A DNA stretch of 12,610 nucleotides from an uncultured Megasphaera sp. (GCA_902464195.1 CABQJB010000043.1:1-12610), one strand, 5' to 3'; shown: positions 1-6,171, numbered from the stretch's first letter. The notes: generated by a model not told the origin, from the letters alone. Made by a program: numbers and translations.

Positions 1-70
1 CGCAGGTCGCAGGCCGCAGGTCGCAGGCCGCAGGTCGCAGGCCGCAGGTCGCAGGTCGCAGGTCGCAGGT
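1..70. repeat. Tandem heptanucleotide repeat, 10 units
   Basis: Ten uninterrupted 7-bp units run from the left edge. They read CGCAGGT or CGCAGGC: the first six alternate T and C at the last base, and units seven to ten all end in T. The array may continue outside the window. It has no spacers and lies between genes, just beyond the terminator of the reductase operon to its right. The pattern recalls the short tandemly repeated heptamers known from some cyanobacteria and other bacteria. Its function is unknown, and copy number could vary by slippage. Confidence 0.95.
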
Positions 71-75
71 CGTGT

Positions 76-111
76 AAAAAAAAGGGCTTGTCGCACGACG
101 ACAAGCCCTTT
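76..111 (-). terminator. Rho-independent terminator of the SDR/FMN-reductase operon
   Basis: A perfect 13-bp stem, AAAGGGCTTGTCG against CGACAAGCCCTTT, encloses a 5-nt loop (94-98). Read on the minus strand it runs straight into eight T residues, which is a canonical intrinsic terminator. Only three T's follow on the plus strand, so it acts mainly on minus-strand transcripts. The nearest minus-strand gene upstream of it ends at 322. Confidence 0.85.
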
Positions 112-321
112 AAAGTTGTTAGTGGCTAGCAGTTAGTTGTTAGCGGATGGCTTTAAATTTGAAGGTTTTCTCTGCAAACTACAAGCTCTGTGCTACAAAC
201 TATAAAGTAAACGGGGCCTCGCATGATGGCAGAAACCTTCGTGCGACAGCCCCTTTTATCATAGAGGCCGTCCCAAAGGGCGGCCTGTTGTGGTTAGCAG
301 TTAGTGATAATGGCCTGCCCT
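112..321. other. Non-coding spacer with degenerate heptad repeats and two hairpins
   Basis: No convincing gene is seen here. The spacer holds three further degenerate 7-bp-periodic patches: 118-145 (GTTAGTG, GCTAGCA, GTTAGTT, GTTAGCG), 175-209 (CAAACTA, CAAGCTC, TGTGCTA, CAAACTA, TAAAGTA) and 293-306 (GTTAGCA, GTTAGTG). It also holds a hairpin at 213-253 and a second strong one at 265-286, AGGCCGTCCC against GGGCGGCCT around an AAA loop with one bulged T and no T-run on either side. A small RNA cannot be excluded, but no promoter is evident. Confidence 0.7.
213..257 (+). terminator. Candidate plus-strand terminator-like hairpin
   Basis: GGGGC (213-217) pairs with GCCCC (249-253) and TCGCA (219-223) with TGCGA (242-246), and TTTT follows on the plus strand. 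The central part pairs poorly. No plus-strand gene precedes it in the window, so it may be the remnant of a mobile hairpin rather than a working terminator. It carries the motif GTCGCACGA on the opposite strand to the hairpin at 76-111. Confidence 0.4.
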
Positions 322-774
322 TTACAACTTGGCGGCCAACATTTCGGCTTCGAGTTTGCTCGATGCCATGCCCTGATATTCCATGCCGTACATCGTGGCA
401 AAGCGGTTCATGGTATATTCGCCGGCTGCCAGTTGTTCCTGTGTCGGTGCGGCTCCCTGGAAGAGGAAGAAGAGTTTCTTGCCCTGGAACTGGCCGTTGC
501 TGACGACGCCGTAGGCGCGGTCGAGAACGTTGCGGATGGCACCGCTCATGCTGTGCCAGTACATGGGCGAACCGATGACGATGACGTCATGACTGCTGAT
601 GGCCCGGATGACTTCCTGATACTGGTCATCGGCGAAGTGCTGGCCATAGGCGTAAATCTTGAGGTCGACCAGATCCAGCGTATCATAAGACTGGCCTTTC
701 AGCAATGTCTTGGCTAAGCTGGCTGTATTGCCGTTTTTATTCGGGCTGCCATTAATAAAGAGAATGTGATTCAT
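322..774 (-). CDS. NADPH-dependent FMN reductase / flavodoxin-fold oxidoreductase
   Basis: This 150-residue protein has the flavodoxin-like fold of NADPH-dependent FMN and quinone reductases. It opens with a beta strand (ILFIN) and the phosphate-binding loop GSPNKNGNT (residues 9-17). The flavin-ring loop GSPMYWHSMSG is at 68-78, followed by a helix ending NVLDRAYG. No signal peptide is present, so it is cytoplasmic. I chose the ATG at 774 over an upstream in-frame ATG at 801 because AAGGA lies 6 nt before it and the family starts directly at the first strand. It begins 33 nt after the SDR stop and is probably cotranscribed from the MerR-type promoter at 1711-1741. Reduction of free flavin, quinones or nitro compounds is the family role; the substrate cannot be read from sequence. 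Confidence 0.88.
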   Translation of the reverse strand: MNHILFINGSPNKNGNTASLAKTLLKGQSYDTLDLVDLKIYAYGQHFADDQYQEVIRAISSHDVIVIGSPMYWHSMSGAIRNVLDRAYGVVSNGQFQGKKLFFLFQGAAPTQEQLAAGEYTMNRFATMYGMEYQGMASSKLEAEMLAAKL

Positions 775-807
775 TGTAATTCCTTCTTTCTTTGTATGCA
801 TGAACTG

Positions 808-1647
808 TTATGATTCAGATTTCGAAAAATCCGTCTGCCGGCTGATTCCCTGCCAGGCTGTGAGTTCTTCCTGGCGCTGCGTCAACTGCTGCGAAATGAA
901 TTGCAGGGCATCGGACCCCAAGGCCAGGCGATGTGGGAAAAAGCCTTTGTGGATCAAATCTACGAGACATTGGCCGGCGGCTTCCGGATTCCCCGGCTGG
1001 TCATGGTGGTTGACGATATTTTCGATGCGGTTCTTGCCGGCCGTCGCATCATAATCGCCGATAGGTTCTTTCGTCCCATGCAGGGCGTCGAAAAAAGCCG
1101 TGCGAAAAGCGCCAGGTTCGACGATCATGACGTGAATGCCTAAATGCTGTACTTCGTCGCTGACGGCATCGCTAAGGCGTTCCAGCGCCGCTTTGGACGA
1201 TGAATAATAACCGCTGCCTACGCCTGGCCGGACAGCGGCGATGGACGATATGTTAATGATGGTCCCCTGCTTGCGGGCCCGCATGTGCGGCAGGACGGCT
1301 TTCATCAGGCGTACCGGTCCCCAGACATTGGTGTCGTAAAGCTTGCGGATTTCACTGTCTTCCCCTTCTTCGACAGCGGCCCGATAGCCATAACCGGCAT
1401 TATTGACCAATACATCGACGTCGTCCAGCCGGTCTGCGATCTGCGACATCGCCTGGGCGATGCTTCCGGCATCGGATACGTCCAATACCAGGACCTGCGC
1501 CTGACCGGGAAAACGGTCGGCCAGGGCCTGTAATTTATCTTTCGACCGGGCAGCGATAATCGCCTTATCGCCCCGTTCCAACGCAGCCTGAGCGATTCCA
1601 TAACCGATGCCGCTGGAAGCACCGGTAATAAACCACACTTTTTCCAT
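808..1647 (-). CDS. Short-chain dehydrogenase/reductase (SDR)
   Basis: This 279-residue classical SDR is a cytoplasmic NAD(P)-dependent oxidoreductase of carbonyl/alcohol substrates. The cofactor motif TGASSGIG is at residues 8-15, an acidic residue follows a strand at D56, NNAG is at 82-85, and the active site is N107, S135, Y148 and K152 (YSSSK). R34, after the second strand in the sequence AARSK, hints at NADPH preference. The C-terminal extension is typical of SDRs that act on bulkier ketones or aldehydes. The ATG follows a GGGGG-rich Shine-Dalgarno. It is first in a two-gene operon and divergent from the MerR gene. A MerR-type promoter with a 19-bp spacer lies about 64 bp upstream of the start, so it is probably induced by that regulator. 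The physiological substrate is unknown. Confidence 0.92.
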   Translation of the reverse strand: MEKVWFITGASSGIGYGIAQAALERGDKAIIAARSKDKLQALADRFPGQAQVLVLDVSDAGSIAQAMSQIADRLDDVDVLVNNAGYGYRAAVEEGEDSEIRKLYDTNVWGPVRLMKAVLPHMRARKQGTIINISSIAAVRPGVGSGYYSSSKAALERLSDAVSDEVQHLGIHVMIVEPGAFRTAFFDALHGTKEPIGDYDATAGKNRIENIVNHHDQPGNPEAAGQCLVDLIHKGFFPHRLALGSDALQFISQQLTQRQEELTAWQGISRQTDFSKSES

Positions 1648-1710
1648 GGTTCATCCCCCTTACTCTTTCATAGATTACTAATAGGTGTTGTAGCTTTTCT
1701 CACCAAAAAG

Positions 1711-1741
1711 AGTATAGCATCCGGTAGTTACAACCGGTCAA
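1711..1741 (-). promoter_or_regulatory. MerR-type promoter/operator of the SDR operon
   Basis: On the minus strand the -35 is TTGACC (1741-1736), the spacer is exactly 19 bp, and the -10 is TATACT (1716-1711). The spacer region carries the 17-bp imperfect palindrome CCGGTTGTAACTACCGG (1721-1737). A stretched 19-bp spacer with a dyad between the -35 and -10 is the hallmark of MerR-activated promoters, and a MerR gene starts 86 bp away in the opposite direction. The same layout recurs at 5607-5637, 10929-10959 and 11047-11077. Confidence 0.85.
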
Positions 1742-1826
1742 GAGAAAAAATGAAAATAAATTTCTTGCATTTTACCGGGAATTATTGCACAATGAAAGGG
1801 AATACTGAATAAAGGAGGTGTCCCTC

Positions 1827-2267
1827 ATGGCTATGGCAAAACCGAGAAAACTCTATCCGATGAAAGAAGCCTGCAAGCAGACGGGAATGGCCTATGAAAC
1901 GCTGAAGTATTACTGTAACACCGGGCTCATCCCCAACGTCAAACGGTCGGCCAACAACCGCCGCGTCTTCGACGATCACGACATCGCCTGGATCAAAAGC
2001 CTGACGTGCCTGAAGAAATGCGGCATGACCATCGAAGAAATGAAGCAGTACCTGGCTTACTGCCTCCAAGGTCCGTCGTCCATCCCTATCCGCAAAGTCA
2101 TGCTGAAAAAGAAATTAGCCATCCTGGAAGAAAAGAAAAAAGAAATCCAGGAATCCATCGACTACATCGGCTGGAAACAGAATTTCTATGACGAAGTCCT
2201 GACCGGGAAACGGCCTTATATCAGCGACCTGCTTCCGGAATATAATGATGACGCTGACGATAAATAG
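1827..2267 (+). CDS. MerR-family transcriptional regulator (AdhR/NmlR-like)
   Basis: This 146-residue regulator has an N-terminal winged helix-turn-helix (residues 9-50, with ETLKYYCNTGLIP at 24-36 and NNRRVF at 43-48), a dimerisation coiled coil at about 88-115 rich in K and E, and a short C-terminal tail without a large ligand domain. That size and the motif CLKKCGM (61-67) match the AdhR/NmlR group, which senses aldehydes, quinones or nitrosative stress through a conserved cysteine. C61 is at the expected place, and C65 is an extra cysteine where threonine is usual. A GTG at 1818 is in frame, but AAAGGAGG at 1811-1818 is well spaced only for the ATG at 1827 or perhaps 1833. A weak TTGCAT/CACAAT pair at 1765-1793 is a possible promoter. 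It probably binds the CCGGTAGTTACTACCGG sites across this locus. Confidence 0.9.
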   Translation: MAMAKPRKLYPMKEACKQTGMAYETLKYYCNTGLIPNVKRSANNRRVFDDHDIAWIKSLTCLKKCGMTIEEMKQYLAYCLQGPSSIPIRKVMLKKKLAILEEKKKEIQESIDYIGWKQNFYDEVLTGKRPYISDLLPEYNDDADDK

Positions 2268-2270
2268 CCA

Positions 2271-2322
2271 AAAAAAGCTGCCCTTTGAATACGGAAAACC
2301 GTATCAAAAGGCAGTTTTTTTT
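2271..2322. terminator. Bidirectional terminator between the MerR gene and the flavodoxin lipoprotein gene
   Basis: CTGCCCTTTGAATACGG (2278-2294) pairs with CCGTATCAAAAGGCAG (2299-2314) around an AAAA loop, with one bulge. Eight T's follow on the plus strand (2315-2322), and six A's precede the stem (2271-2276), giving a T-run for minus-strand transcripts. It serves the convergent ends of the MerR gene and the four-gene operon. Confidence 0.9.
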
Positions 2323-2335
2323 CGTATAAAAAGGA

Positions 2336-2932
2336 TTAGTTTTTCAGCCAGTTCAAGACTTCATTCTGGCTGACACCGCTCCCAAAGCGGACTCCAGTCT
2401 GCCAATCACCGCTGCCGGCTGCTTTAGCCAGGTTTTCCCCGCTGTTGCCCAAGGGGCTCGACGCAGACGTGCAGAAGGGAATGACTTTTTTACCGGCAAA
2501 ATTATGGTTTTCCACGAAGGTGTAGACGACATGAGGTGCCTGCTGCCACCAGAGCGGATAGCCGATGTAGACCGTGTCGTACGAATCCCAGTCGGCGACA
2601 TCGCCGTCATAAGCCGGACGCAGCTGAGGCTGGGCATGTTCCTTGACGACGCGGCTGTTATCGTCGCGATAATTCAGGTCTTCTTCCGTATACGGCTGGG
2701 ACGGTTTGATTTCAAAGAGCGTCCCTTTCTGATTGTCTGCAATCGTTTCCGCTACGCGTTTCGTATTCCCGGAAGCCGAGAAGTAAACGACCAGGACCTT
2801 CCCTGGCTTCGCGGCTGCCTTAGCCCCGTCTGACGGAGCCTGGGAAGCCGAACCTGTCGAGTTGCCGCAGGCCGTCAGTGTGATAACGGCCAGGGCCATC
2901 AATAAACCGGTCATGATTTTTTTCCACATCAT
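2336..2932 (-). CDS. Flavodoxin-domain lipoprotein (exported)
   Basis: This is a 198-residue protein with a signal peptide ending in the lipobox LTAC (residues 19-22), so it should be lipid-anchored at C22 outside the cytoplasm. A low-complexity linker (23-44) is followed by a flavodoxin domain: strand KVLVVYFS, the FMN phosphate loop SASGNT (52-57) and the loop YPLWW (125-129) that usually stacks on the flavin. It is last in the four-gene operon, 11 nt after the decarboxylase-like gene. GGGAGG lies 5 nt before the first ATG and 8 nt before the second (2929), so either may be used. FMN-binding domains of this type act as electron carriers or quinone reductases; an extracytoplasmic one implies an electron supply through the membrane or from small reductants. 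Its partner is unknown. Confidence 0.9.
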   Translation of the reverse strand: MMWKKIMTGLLMALAVITLTACGNSTGSASQAPSDGAKAAAKPGKVLVVYFSASGNTKRVAETIADNQKGTLFEIKPSQPYTEEDLNYRDDNSRVVKEHAQPQLRPAYDGDVADWDSYDTVYIGYPLWWQQAPHVVYTFVENHNFAGKKVIPFCTSASSPLGNSGENLAKAAGSGDWQTGVRFGSGVSQNEVLNWLKN

Positions 2933-2943
2933 TCGTTCCTCCC

Positions 2944-3801
2944 TTATTTTCCTTGAAAGACTTCATTGGCAATACGCAGGCAGTTCAGCGTCCGCGGGAA
3001 CCCCATATAGGGATTCATGGTCGTAATGACGCCGATAACTTCATCCTGTGAAGCGCCGGCAGCCAAAGTCCCGCGTACATGGGACTTGAACTGGGCATCG
3101 CCCGTCCCTAAGGCCCCGATGGCGGCAATGGTAATCATTTCGCGGGTCTTCAAATCCAGCGTTCCCCGCGTATAGATATCGCCGAAGCAAAAGGCCGATA
3201 AGTCGTCCTGCAAATGCTTCTGGTTCGCCGGGGCGGCAGCCCGCATCTGATTGATGCGTTCACCATAGGTCCCGACCTGGAAAGCCAGTCCCTTATCGAA
3301 GCGGTCGGCATCGGTCGTCGTCGCCTGAGCCGGCAGGGGCAGTTTGATGCCGTTTTTCCGGAAAACCTGGTTGACGACTTTCATGGCTTCCGTCACTTTA
3401 GCAAAGCCGATATACGGCGCCAGGTGATATTCCGTTTCCCGTATTTCCAAAGGCGTCACGCCATCGTGCAAGGCGCCCTGGACGTTCTGGGCCAGCAGGT
3501 CTTCACTCTGATAGGTCGTCAGGACAGCCAGGGTGACCAGATGCTGGTCGCGCCGGCTGATTTTCGCCTGGCTGGCGATGTCACCGTAGATATATTTCTT
3601 CATCATGCTGTCCAGTTCGGGGTCGGTCTGTTCCAATCCCGTAGGCTGGTTGTCCATCATGCGGGCATATTGTTTCTGTGCCGCCGCGGCCCGGCTGGAA
3701 GTATCGGACAGACCGGCTGCCTGTACGTCCGGGCCGGCAGTGATTCCCAGGCAGCAGATACCCAGGCCGAGCAGACCCGCTTTGACGATTTGTTTCCACA
3801 T
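2944..3801 (-). CDS. Exported carboxymuconolactone decarboxylase-like (CMD/AhpD fold) protein
   Basis: The 285-residue protein has a signal peptide (MWKQIVKAG then a hydrophobic stretch, cleavage near residue 28) and two tandem CMD-type domains (about 65-148 and 200-283). The second shows the pattern DLKTREMITIAAI followed by HVRGTLAAGASQDEV. The AhpD redox pair CxxC is absent, so it is closer to the decarboxylase/lactonase branch than to peroxiredoxin reductases. The start at 3801 is preferred over an in-frame ATG at 3837 because it has GAAGGAG 8 nt upstream and begins the signal peptide. It lies 19 nt after the hydrolase stop. Exported CMD proteins beside cupins, flavodoxins and aldo/keto reductases are a recurrent but poorly understood neighbourhood, and no reaction can be assigned from sequence. 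Confidence 0.85.
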   Translation of the reverse strand: MWKQIVKAGLLGLGICCLGITAGPDVQAAGLSDTSSRAAAAQKQYARMMDNQPTGLEQTDPELDSMMKKYIYGDIASQAKISRRDQHLVTLAVLTTYQSEDLLAQNVQGALHDGVTPLEIRETEYHLAPYIGFAKVTEAMKVVNQVFRKNGIKLPLPAQATTTDADRFDKGLAFQVGTYGERINQMRAAAPANQKHLQDDLSAFCFGDIYTRGTLDLKTREMITIAAIGALGTGDAQFKSHVRGTLAAGASQDEVIGVITTMNPYMGFPRTLNCLRIANEVFQGK

Positions 3802-3820
3802 AACAACGACTCCTTCCCGC

Positions 3821-4894
3821 TTATTTGGCCAAGCCATTCTCTTTCATCCATTTTTCCATGGCATTGGCTACGTCTTCATTATTCAGATCGGCCATCATGA
3901 AATGCGTATTGCCTTTGATGCCGATATCGGGCAGGCTGATGACCTGGACGTGACCGCCATACTTATTCATGACGGCTTCCCACTTCTTGGCCAGGTTCCA
4001 GCGGACGCGCCAGTTATCTTCGCCCCAGTTGGCAACCGGTGTATCGCCTTTCGGGATGTTGTCGCCGAAGTATACGACGATGGGAATCTTGGTCAGTTTC
4101 ATGAAATCATCCATGGATACGGCCGTCCCCTTAGCCGGGAAGGGGCTGGTCGTCTTTTCGACAGGCGGTACTTCCCCTTCCGGGAAGGGGAACGTCCCCG
4201 GTTCCAAGGCGATGACCCCTTTGACATGATTCGATGCCATCGCCGTACCCCAGCCGGGACCGCCGCCGGCCGAATGGGTGATCAAGACACCGTCACCGGC
4301 TTTTTCAAAGACAGCTGTCATGGCCTGGACGACGACTTTTTCATCGAAAGCCCCCGTATCCGGCGTCATAGCCCGGAAGAACTGGTCCCGCGAAGCTTCA
4401 TCTCTGGGAACGGCTGCATTGGCATTATAATCCGGCCACTGGCCGATGCGGAAGTTATTGTACCACAACTGGTCATCCGGGCGGGCCGTAATCGTTGTGG
4501 CGACGGTCGACCGGCCGGCACGGCCGCGGCGCGGTTCATCGACGAGGTATGTCTTATAGCCTTTTTCCAAGAAGATGTTCTGGAATCCATCGCGGCCATC
4601 CGGCGTCGTTTCCCAGGTCTTGGCCGACTGGCCATAGCCATGCAGGAAGACCAGGCTGTTATGATGGGCATTTTTCGGTTTTTGATAAAAGACATAGGCA
4701 TGGTCACCGTGCAAGGTTTCGCCGGCATTATTCGTCGGTTCCGTCGTCCCCTTATAGGTCCCCGGTGCCGTAACGACTGTACCGCCGGCCAGGAAGCTCC
4801 CCTGGTCGACGATAGTAACCGGTTTCATGGCAAAAGCCGAGCCTGTCAATAAGGAGGCCGCTAACAGGGCGGCAGCGAGTTTCGGTAATTTCAT
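3821..4894 (-). CDS. Exported alpha/beta-fold hydrolase (serine esterase-like)
   Basis: This 357-residue protein carries a clear signal peptide (MKLPKLAAALLAASLLTGSA, cleavage near 22) and an alpha/beta hydrolase fold. The oxyanion region is HGYGQS (85-90), the nucleophile elbow is THSAGG with S208, and the likely histidine is H331 in GNTHFMM. The acid could be E231 (ALEPG, just after the strand following the nucleophile) or D278 (YFGDN). A Ser-Glu-His arrangement would resemble the Alcaligenes esterase 713 group, but that is inference. It is second in the four-gene operon, 15 nt after the iron-sulfur flavoprotein, with AAAGGGG before the ATG. The exported location suggests it acts on an ester, lactone or thioester in the periplasm. 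The substrate is unknown. Confidence 0.88.
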   Translation of the reverse strand: MKLPKLAAALLAASLLTGSAFAMKPVTIVDQGSFLAGGTVVTAPGTYKGTTEPTNNAGETLHGDHAYVFYQKPKNAHHNSLVFLHGYGQSAKTWETTPDGRDGFQNIFLEKGYKTYLVDEPRRGRAGRSTVATTITARPDDQLWYNNFRIGQWPDYNANAAVPRDEASRDQFFRAMTPDTGAFDEKVVVQAMTAVFEKAGDGVLITHSAGGGPGWGTAMASNHVKGVIALEPGTFPFPEGEVPPVEKTTSPFPAKGTAVSMDDFMKLTKIPIVVYFGDNIPKGDTPVANWGEDNWRVRWNLAKKWEAVMNKYGGHVQVISLPDIGIKGNTHFMMADLNNEDVANAMEKWMKENGLAK

Positions 4895-4909
4895 GAAAAA
4901 ATCCCCTTT

Positions 4910-5545
4910 CTAGCGAATGAAGTTGGTCAAAATCGGTGTTTCTCGTTCCGGCAGGGCGACGCCAACCTGGCGGGCCGCTTCCTGGCAGCGCAGGAAATAC
5001 GCCATATTGCGGCCGAGGACACGCATAGTATACATCCCTTCTTTATCCTGCAGGACCTCTTCCGCTACGGCGCCGTGGACTTCGTTCCAATAGCACGATG
5101 AAATAATGGGCATTTCCTCAATAGTGAAATACTTGTTCATCTGGTCGAAGGAGACGGTCGTCCCGGCACGGCGGGCCGAAATGACAGCCGCAGCCGGTTT
5201 GAGATAAAAGGCCTTATTGCCGTTGCCATTGGCTTCGGAATAGAAAACACGGTCCATGAAGGACGCCATATTGCCGGCCAAGGCGGCAAAATGGACGGGC
5301 GAGCCAAAGACGAAACCATCGGCCATCAAGGCTTTAGCCCGGAATTCATTGACGATGTCATCGAAGACGCAGCGGCCGATTTCCCGGCATTTATGGCAGG
5401 CGATACAGCCGCCGATAGGTTTCTTGCCAATCCAGAACGTTTCGGTTTCAATGCCCAGACCTTCCAGCGTCCGGCCTACTTCCTGCAATGCCGTATAGGT
5501 ACAGCCTTTTTCATTCGGAGATCCATTGACTAACAATACTTTCAT
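4910..5545 (-). CDS. Iron-sulfur flavoprotein-like NAD(P)H:FMN oxidoreductase
   Basis: This 211-residue protein has a flavodoxin-like fold. It starts MKVLLVNGSPN with the phosphate loop GSPNEKGCT (8-16), and GSPVHFAALAGNM follows the third strand. Between them sit four cysteines, C47, C50, C53 and C59 (C-x2-C-x2-C-x5-C), the compact pattern that binds a [4Fe-4S] cluster in the iron-sulfur flavoprotein (Isf) family. Many Firmicute relatives with this motif are annotated only as FMN reductases. An upstream in-frame ATG at 5554 directly abuts the Shine-Dalgarno AGAGG (5555-5559), whereas the ATG at 5545 has 9-nt spacing, so I chose 5545. It is the first gene of the operon, behind a MerR-type promoter, and cytoplasmic. 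It could reduce quinones, nitro compounds or a redox partner; partners are unknown. Confidence 0.88.
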   Translation of the reverse strand: MKVLLVNGSPNEKGCTYTALQEVGRTLEGLGIETETFWIGKKPIGGCIACHKCREIGRCVFDDIVNEFRAKALMADGFVFGSPVHFAALAGNMASFMDRVFYSEANGNGNKAFYLKPAAAVISARRAGTTVSFDQMNKYFTIEEMPIISSCYWNEVHGAVAEEVLQDKEGMYTMRVLGRNMAYFLRCQEAARQVGVALPERETPILTNFIR

Positions 5546-5606
5546 ATCATTCATCCTCTTTCTTTTTCTGTATCCACCATTTATCTGGTATCTTCTTTAC
5601 CCTCTT

Positions 5607-5637
5607 ACTATACCTTGCGGTAGCAACTACCGGTCAA
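5607..5637 (-). promoter_or_regulatory. MerR-type promoter/operator of the four-gene reductase operon
   Basis: On the minus strand TTGACC (5637-5632) and TATAGT (5612-5607) are separated by exactly 19 bp. The spacer holds the dyad CCGGTAGTTGCTACCGC, whose core GGTAG/CTACC is perfectly symmetric. It matches the site before the SDR in sequence and spacing. The predicted transcript would begin about 55 nt before the start at 5545. Confidence 0.85.
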
Positions 5638-5677
5638 GAGGCAGATTTCATTTTCCTAAAAAAAAATAAGGACACGG

Positions 5678-5725
5678 AAAAAGCCTATGTATACGGTTTT
5701 CCGTATTTTTAGCATAGGCTTTTTT
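5678..5725. terminator. Bidirectional terminator downstream of the DUF739-like gene
   Basis: An outer stem, AAAAAGCCTATG (5678-5689) with CATAGGCTTTTT (5713-5724), encloses an inner stem ATACGG/CCGTAT with a TTTT loop. T-rich tracts flank it in both directions. It would end minus-strand transcripts from the gene stopping at 5791 and insulate the promoter at 5607-5637. The inner ATACGG/CCGTAT stem is the same as in the terminator at 2271-2322. Confidence 0.85.
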
Positions 5726-5790
5726 CGTATCCTTTGTCAATCTTTTCCCTTATTGTATTTTGTATACGTTATCTTATGGGATTATGGGGC

Positions 5791-6036
5791 TCACTCATCG
5801 ACTTTGCGAACGGTATGGGTAAAGAACAGGCGGGTAATATCTTCGGCCGTCAAAATCTTGTTGGTCGCAAACTGAGCAGTAATGTCGATTTCCCGTTGGG
5901 TAAAAGGGACCTCGTTGTCCAGCCGGGCCTGCAGGGCCGCCGGTGGGATGCCGAGGAACTGGGCAAATTGTTCCTGCGACTGGAAATGTTTGGCAATGAA
6001 GCAGCGCAGGGCCCGATAATCAAAGGTAAATGGCAC
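5791..6036 (-). CDS. DUF739-like small HTH protein (phage Cro-like)
   Basis: This 81-residue protein starts at GTG, with AAGGAGG 7 nt upstream. The layout is an N-terminal FDYRALRCFIAKHF helix, a QEQFAQFLGIPPAALQARLDN helix-turn-helix (about 21-41), then FTQREIDITAQF and a C-terminal TAEDITRLFF helix. It resembles DUF739 proteins, small phage-type DNA-binding regulators found opposite CI-like repressors. It diverges from the XRE gene at 6219, recalling a lysogeny switch, yet no other phage gene is visible. Its 5' leader contains a 35-bp near-perfect palindrome whose centre is a MerR-type operator and whose arm covers part of the Shine-Dalgarno. A second operator copy lies further upstream. 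The stop is followed by the terminator at 5678-5725. DNA target unknown. Confidence 0.75.
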   Translation of the reverse strand: MPFTFDYRALRCFIAKHFQSQEQFAQFLGIPPAALQARLDNEVPFTQREIDITAQFATNKILTAEDITRLFFTHTVRKVDE

Positions 6037-6046
6037 GTTCTCGCCT

Positions 6047-6081
6047 CCTTCTTATCCGGTAGTAACTTCCGGATAAGAAGG
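6047..6081. promoter_or_regulatory. 35-bp palindrome with embedded MerR-type operator at the DUF739 gene start
   Basis: Arms CCTTCTTATCCGG (6047-6059) and CCGGATAAGAAGG (6069-6081) are perfect 13-bp inverted repeats. The 9-bp centre also pairs except at one position, and the central 17 bp (6056-6072) is the operator motif CCGGTAGTAACTTCCGG. In the minus-strand transcript it would fold into a hairpin sequestering the AAGG of AAGGAGG (6050-6044) before the GTG. It may therefore act both as a protein-binding site and as a translational control hairpin. Confidence 0.7.
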
Positions 6082-6110
6082 AAATCGCATGATAGCCGTC
6101 TATTTTTATA

Positions 6111-6127
6111 CCGGTAGTAACTACTGT
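6111..6127. promoter_or_regulatory. Second MerR-type operator between the divergent phage-type regulators
   Basis: CCGGTAGTAACTACTGT matches the locus consensus in all but the outer three bases of one half. Its centre is 55 bp from that of the operator inside the palindrome at 6047-6081. No good TTGACC and -10 pair flanks it on the minus strand, unlike the other sites, so it may repress or be bound by a different protein. It lies 15 bp upstream of the -35 of the XRE promoter. Confidence 0.6.
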
Positions 6128-6142
6128 TTTTTTATTTTTAGC

Positions 6143-6171
6143 TTGTCGGCCAGGATAATTCTCTCTATAAT
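6143..6171 (+). promoter_or_regulatory. Sigma70-type promoter of the XRE regulator
   Basis: TTGTCG (6143-6148), a 17-bp spacer and a perfect TATAAT (6166-6171) precede the XRE start at 6219. The transcript would begin near 6178, leaving a short leader with an AGAGAGG Shine-Dalgarno. Unlike the other promoters of this locus it has normal spacing and no internal dyad, suggesting constitutive or autoregulated expression. Confidence 0.75.

Noticed and set aside
1..70. Possible CRISPR-like array
   Set aside because: The units are 7 bp, contiguous and without spacers, so this is a simple tandem repeat.
1615..1631. ACCGGTAATAAACC as another MerR operator
   Set aside because: It lies inside the SDR coding region, lacks the second half of the palindrome and has no promoter elements.
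3802..3837. Extended N-terminus MAWPNKREGVVV for the CMD-like protein
   Set aside because: It would put 12 charged or polar residues before the signal peptide and overlap the preceding gene, while the ATG at 3801 has a good ribosome site.
3214..3900. Plus-strand open frame opposite the CMD-like gene
   Set aside because: No motif or start signal; explained by the minus-strand gene.
3605..4852. Long open frame on the plus strand opposite the hydrolase and CMD-like genes
   Set aside because: It is antisense to two well-supported genes, has no recognisable domain, and follows from the GC-rich third positions of the real genes.
5726..5790. Possible regulatory element between the terminator and the DUF739 stop
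   Set aside because: AT-rich spacer without a dyad, promoter pair or conserved repeat that I can see.
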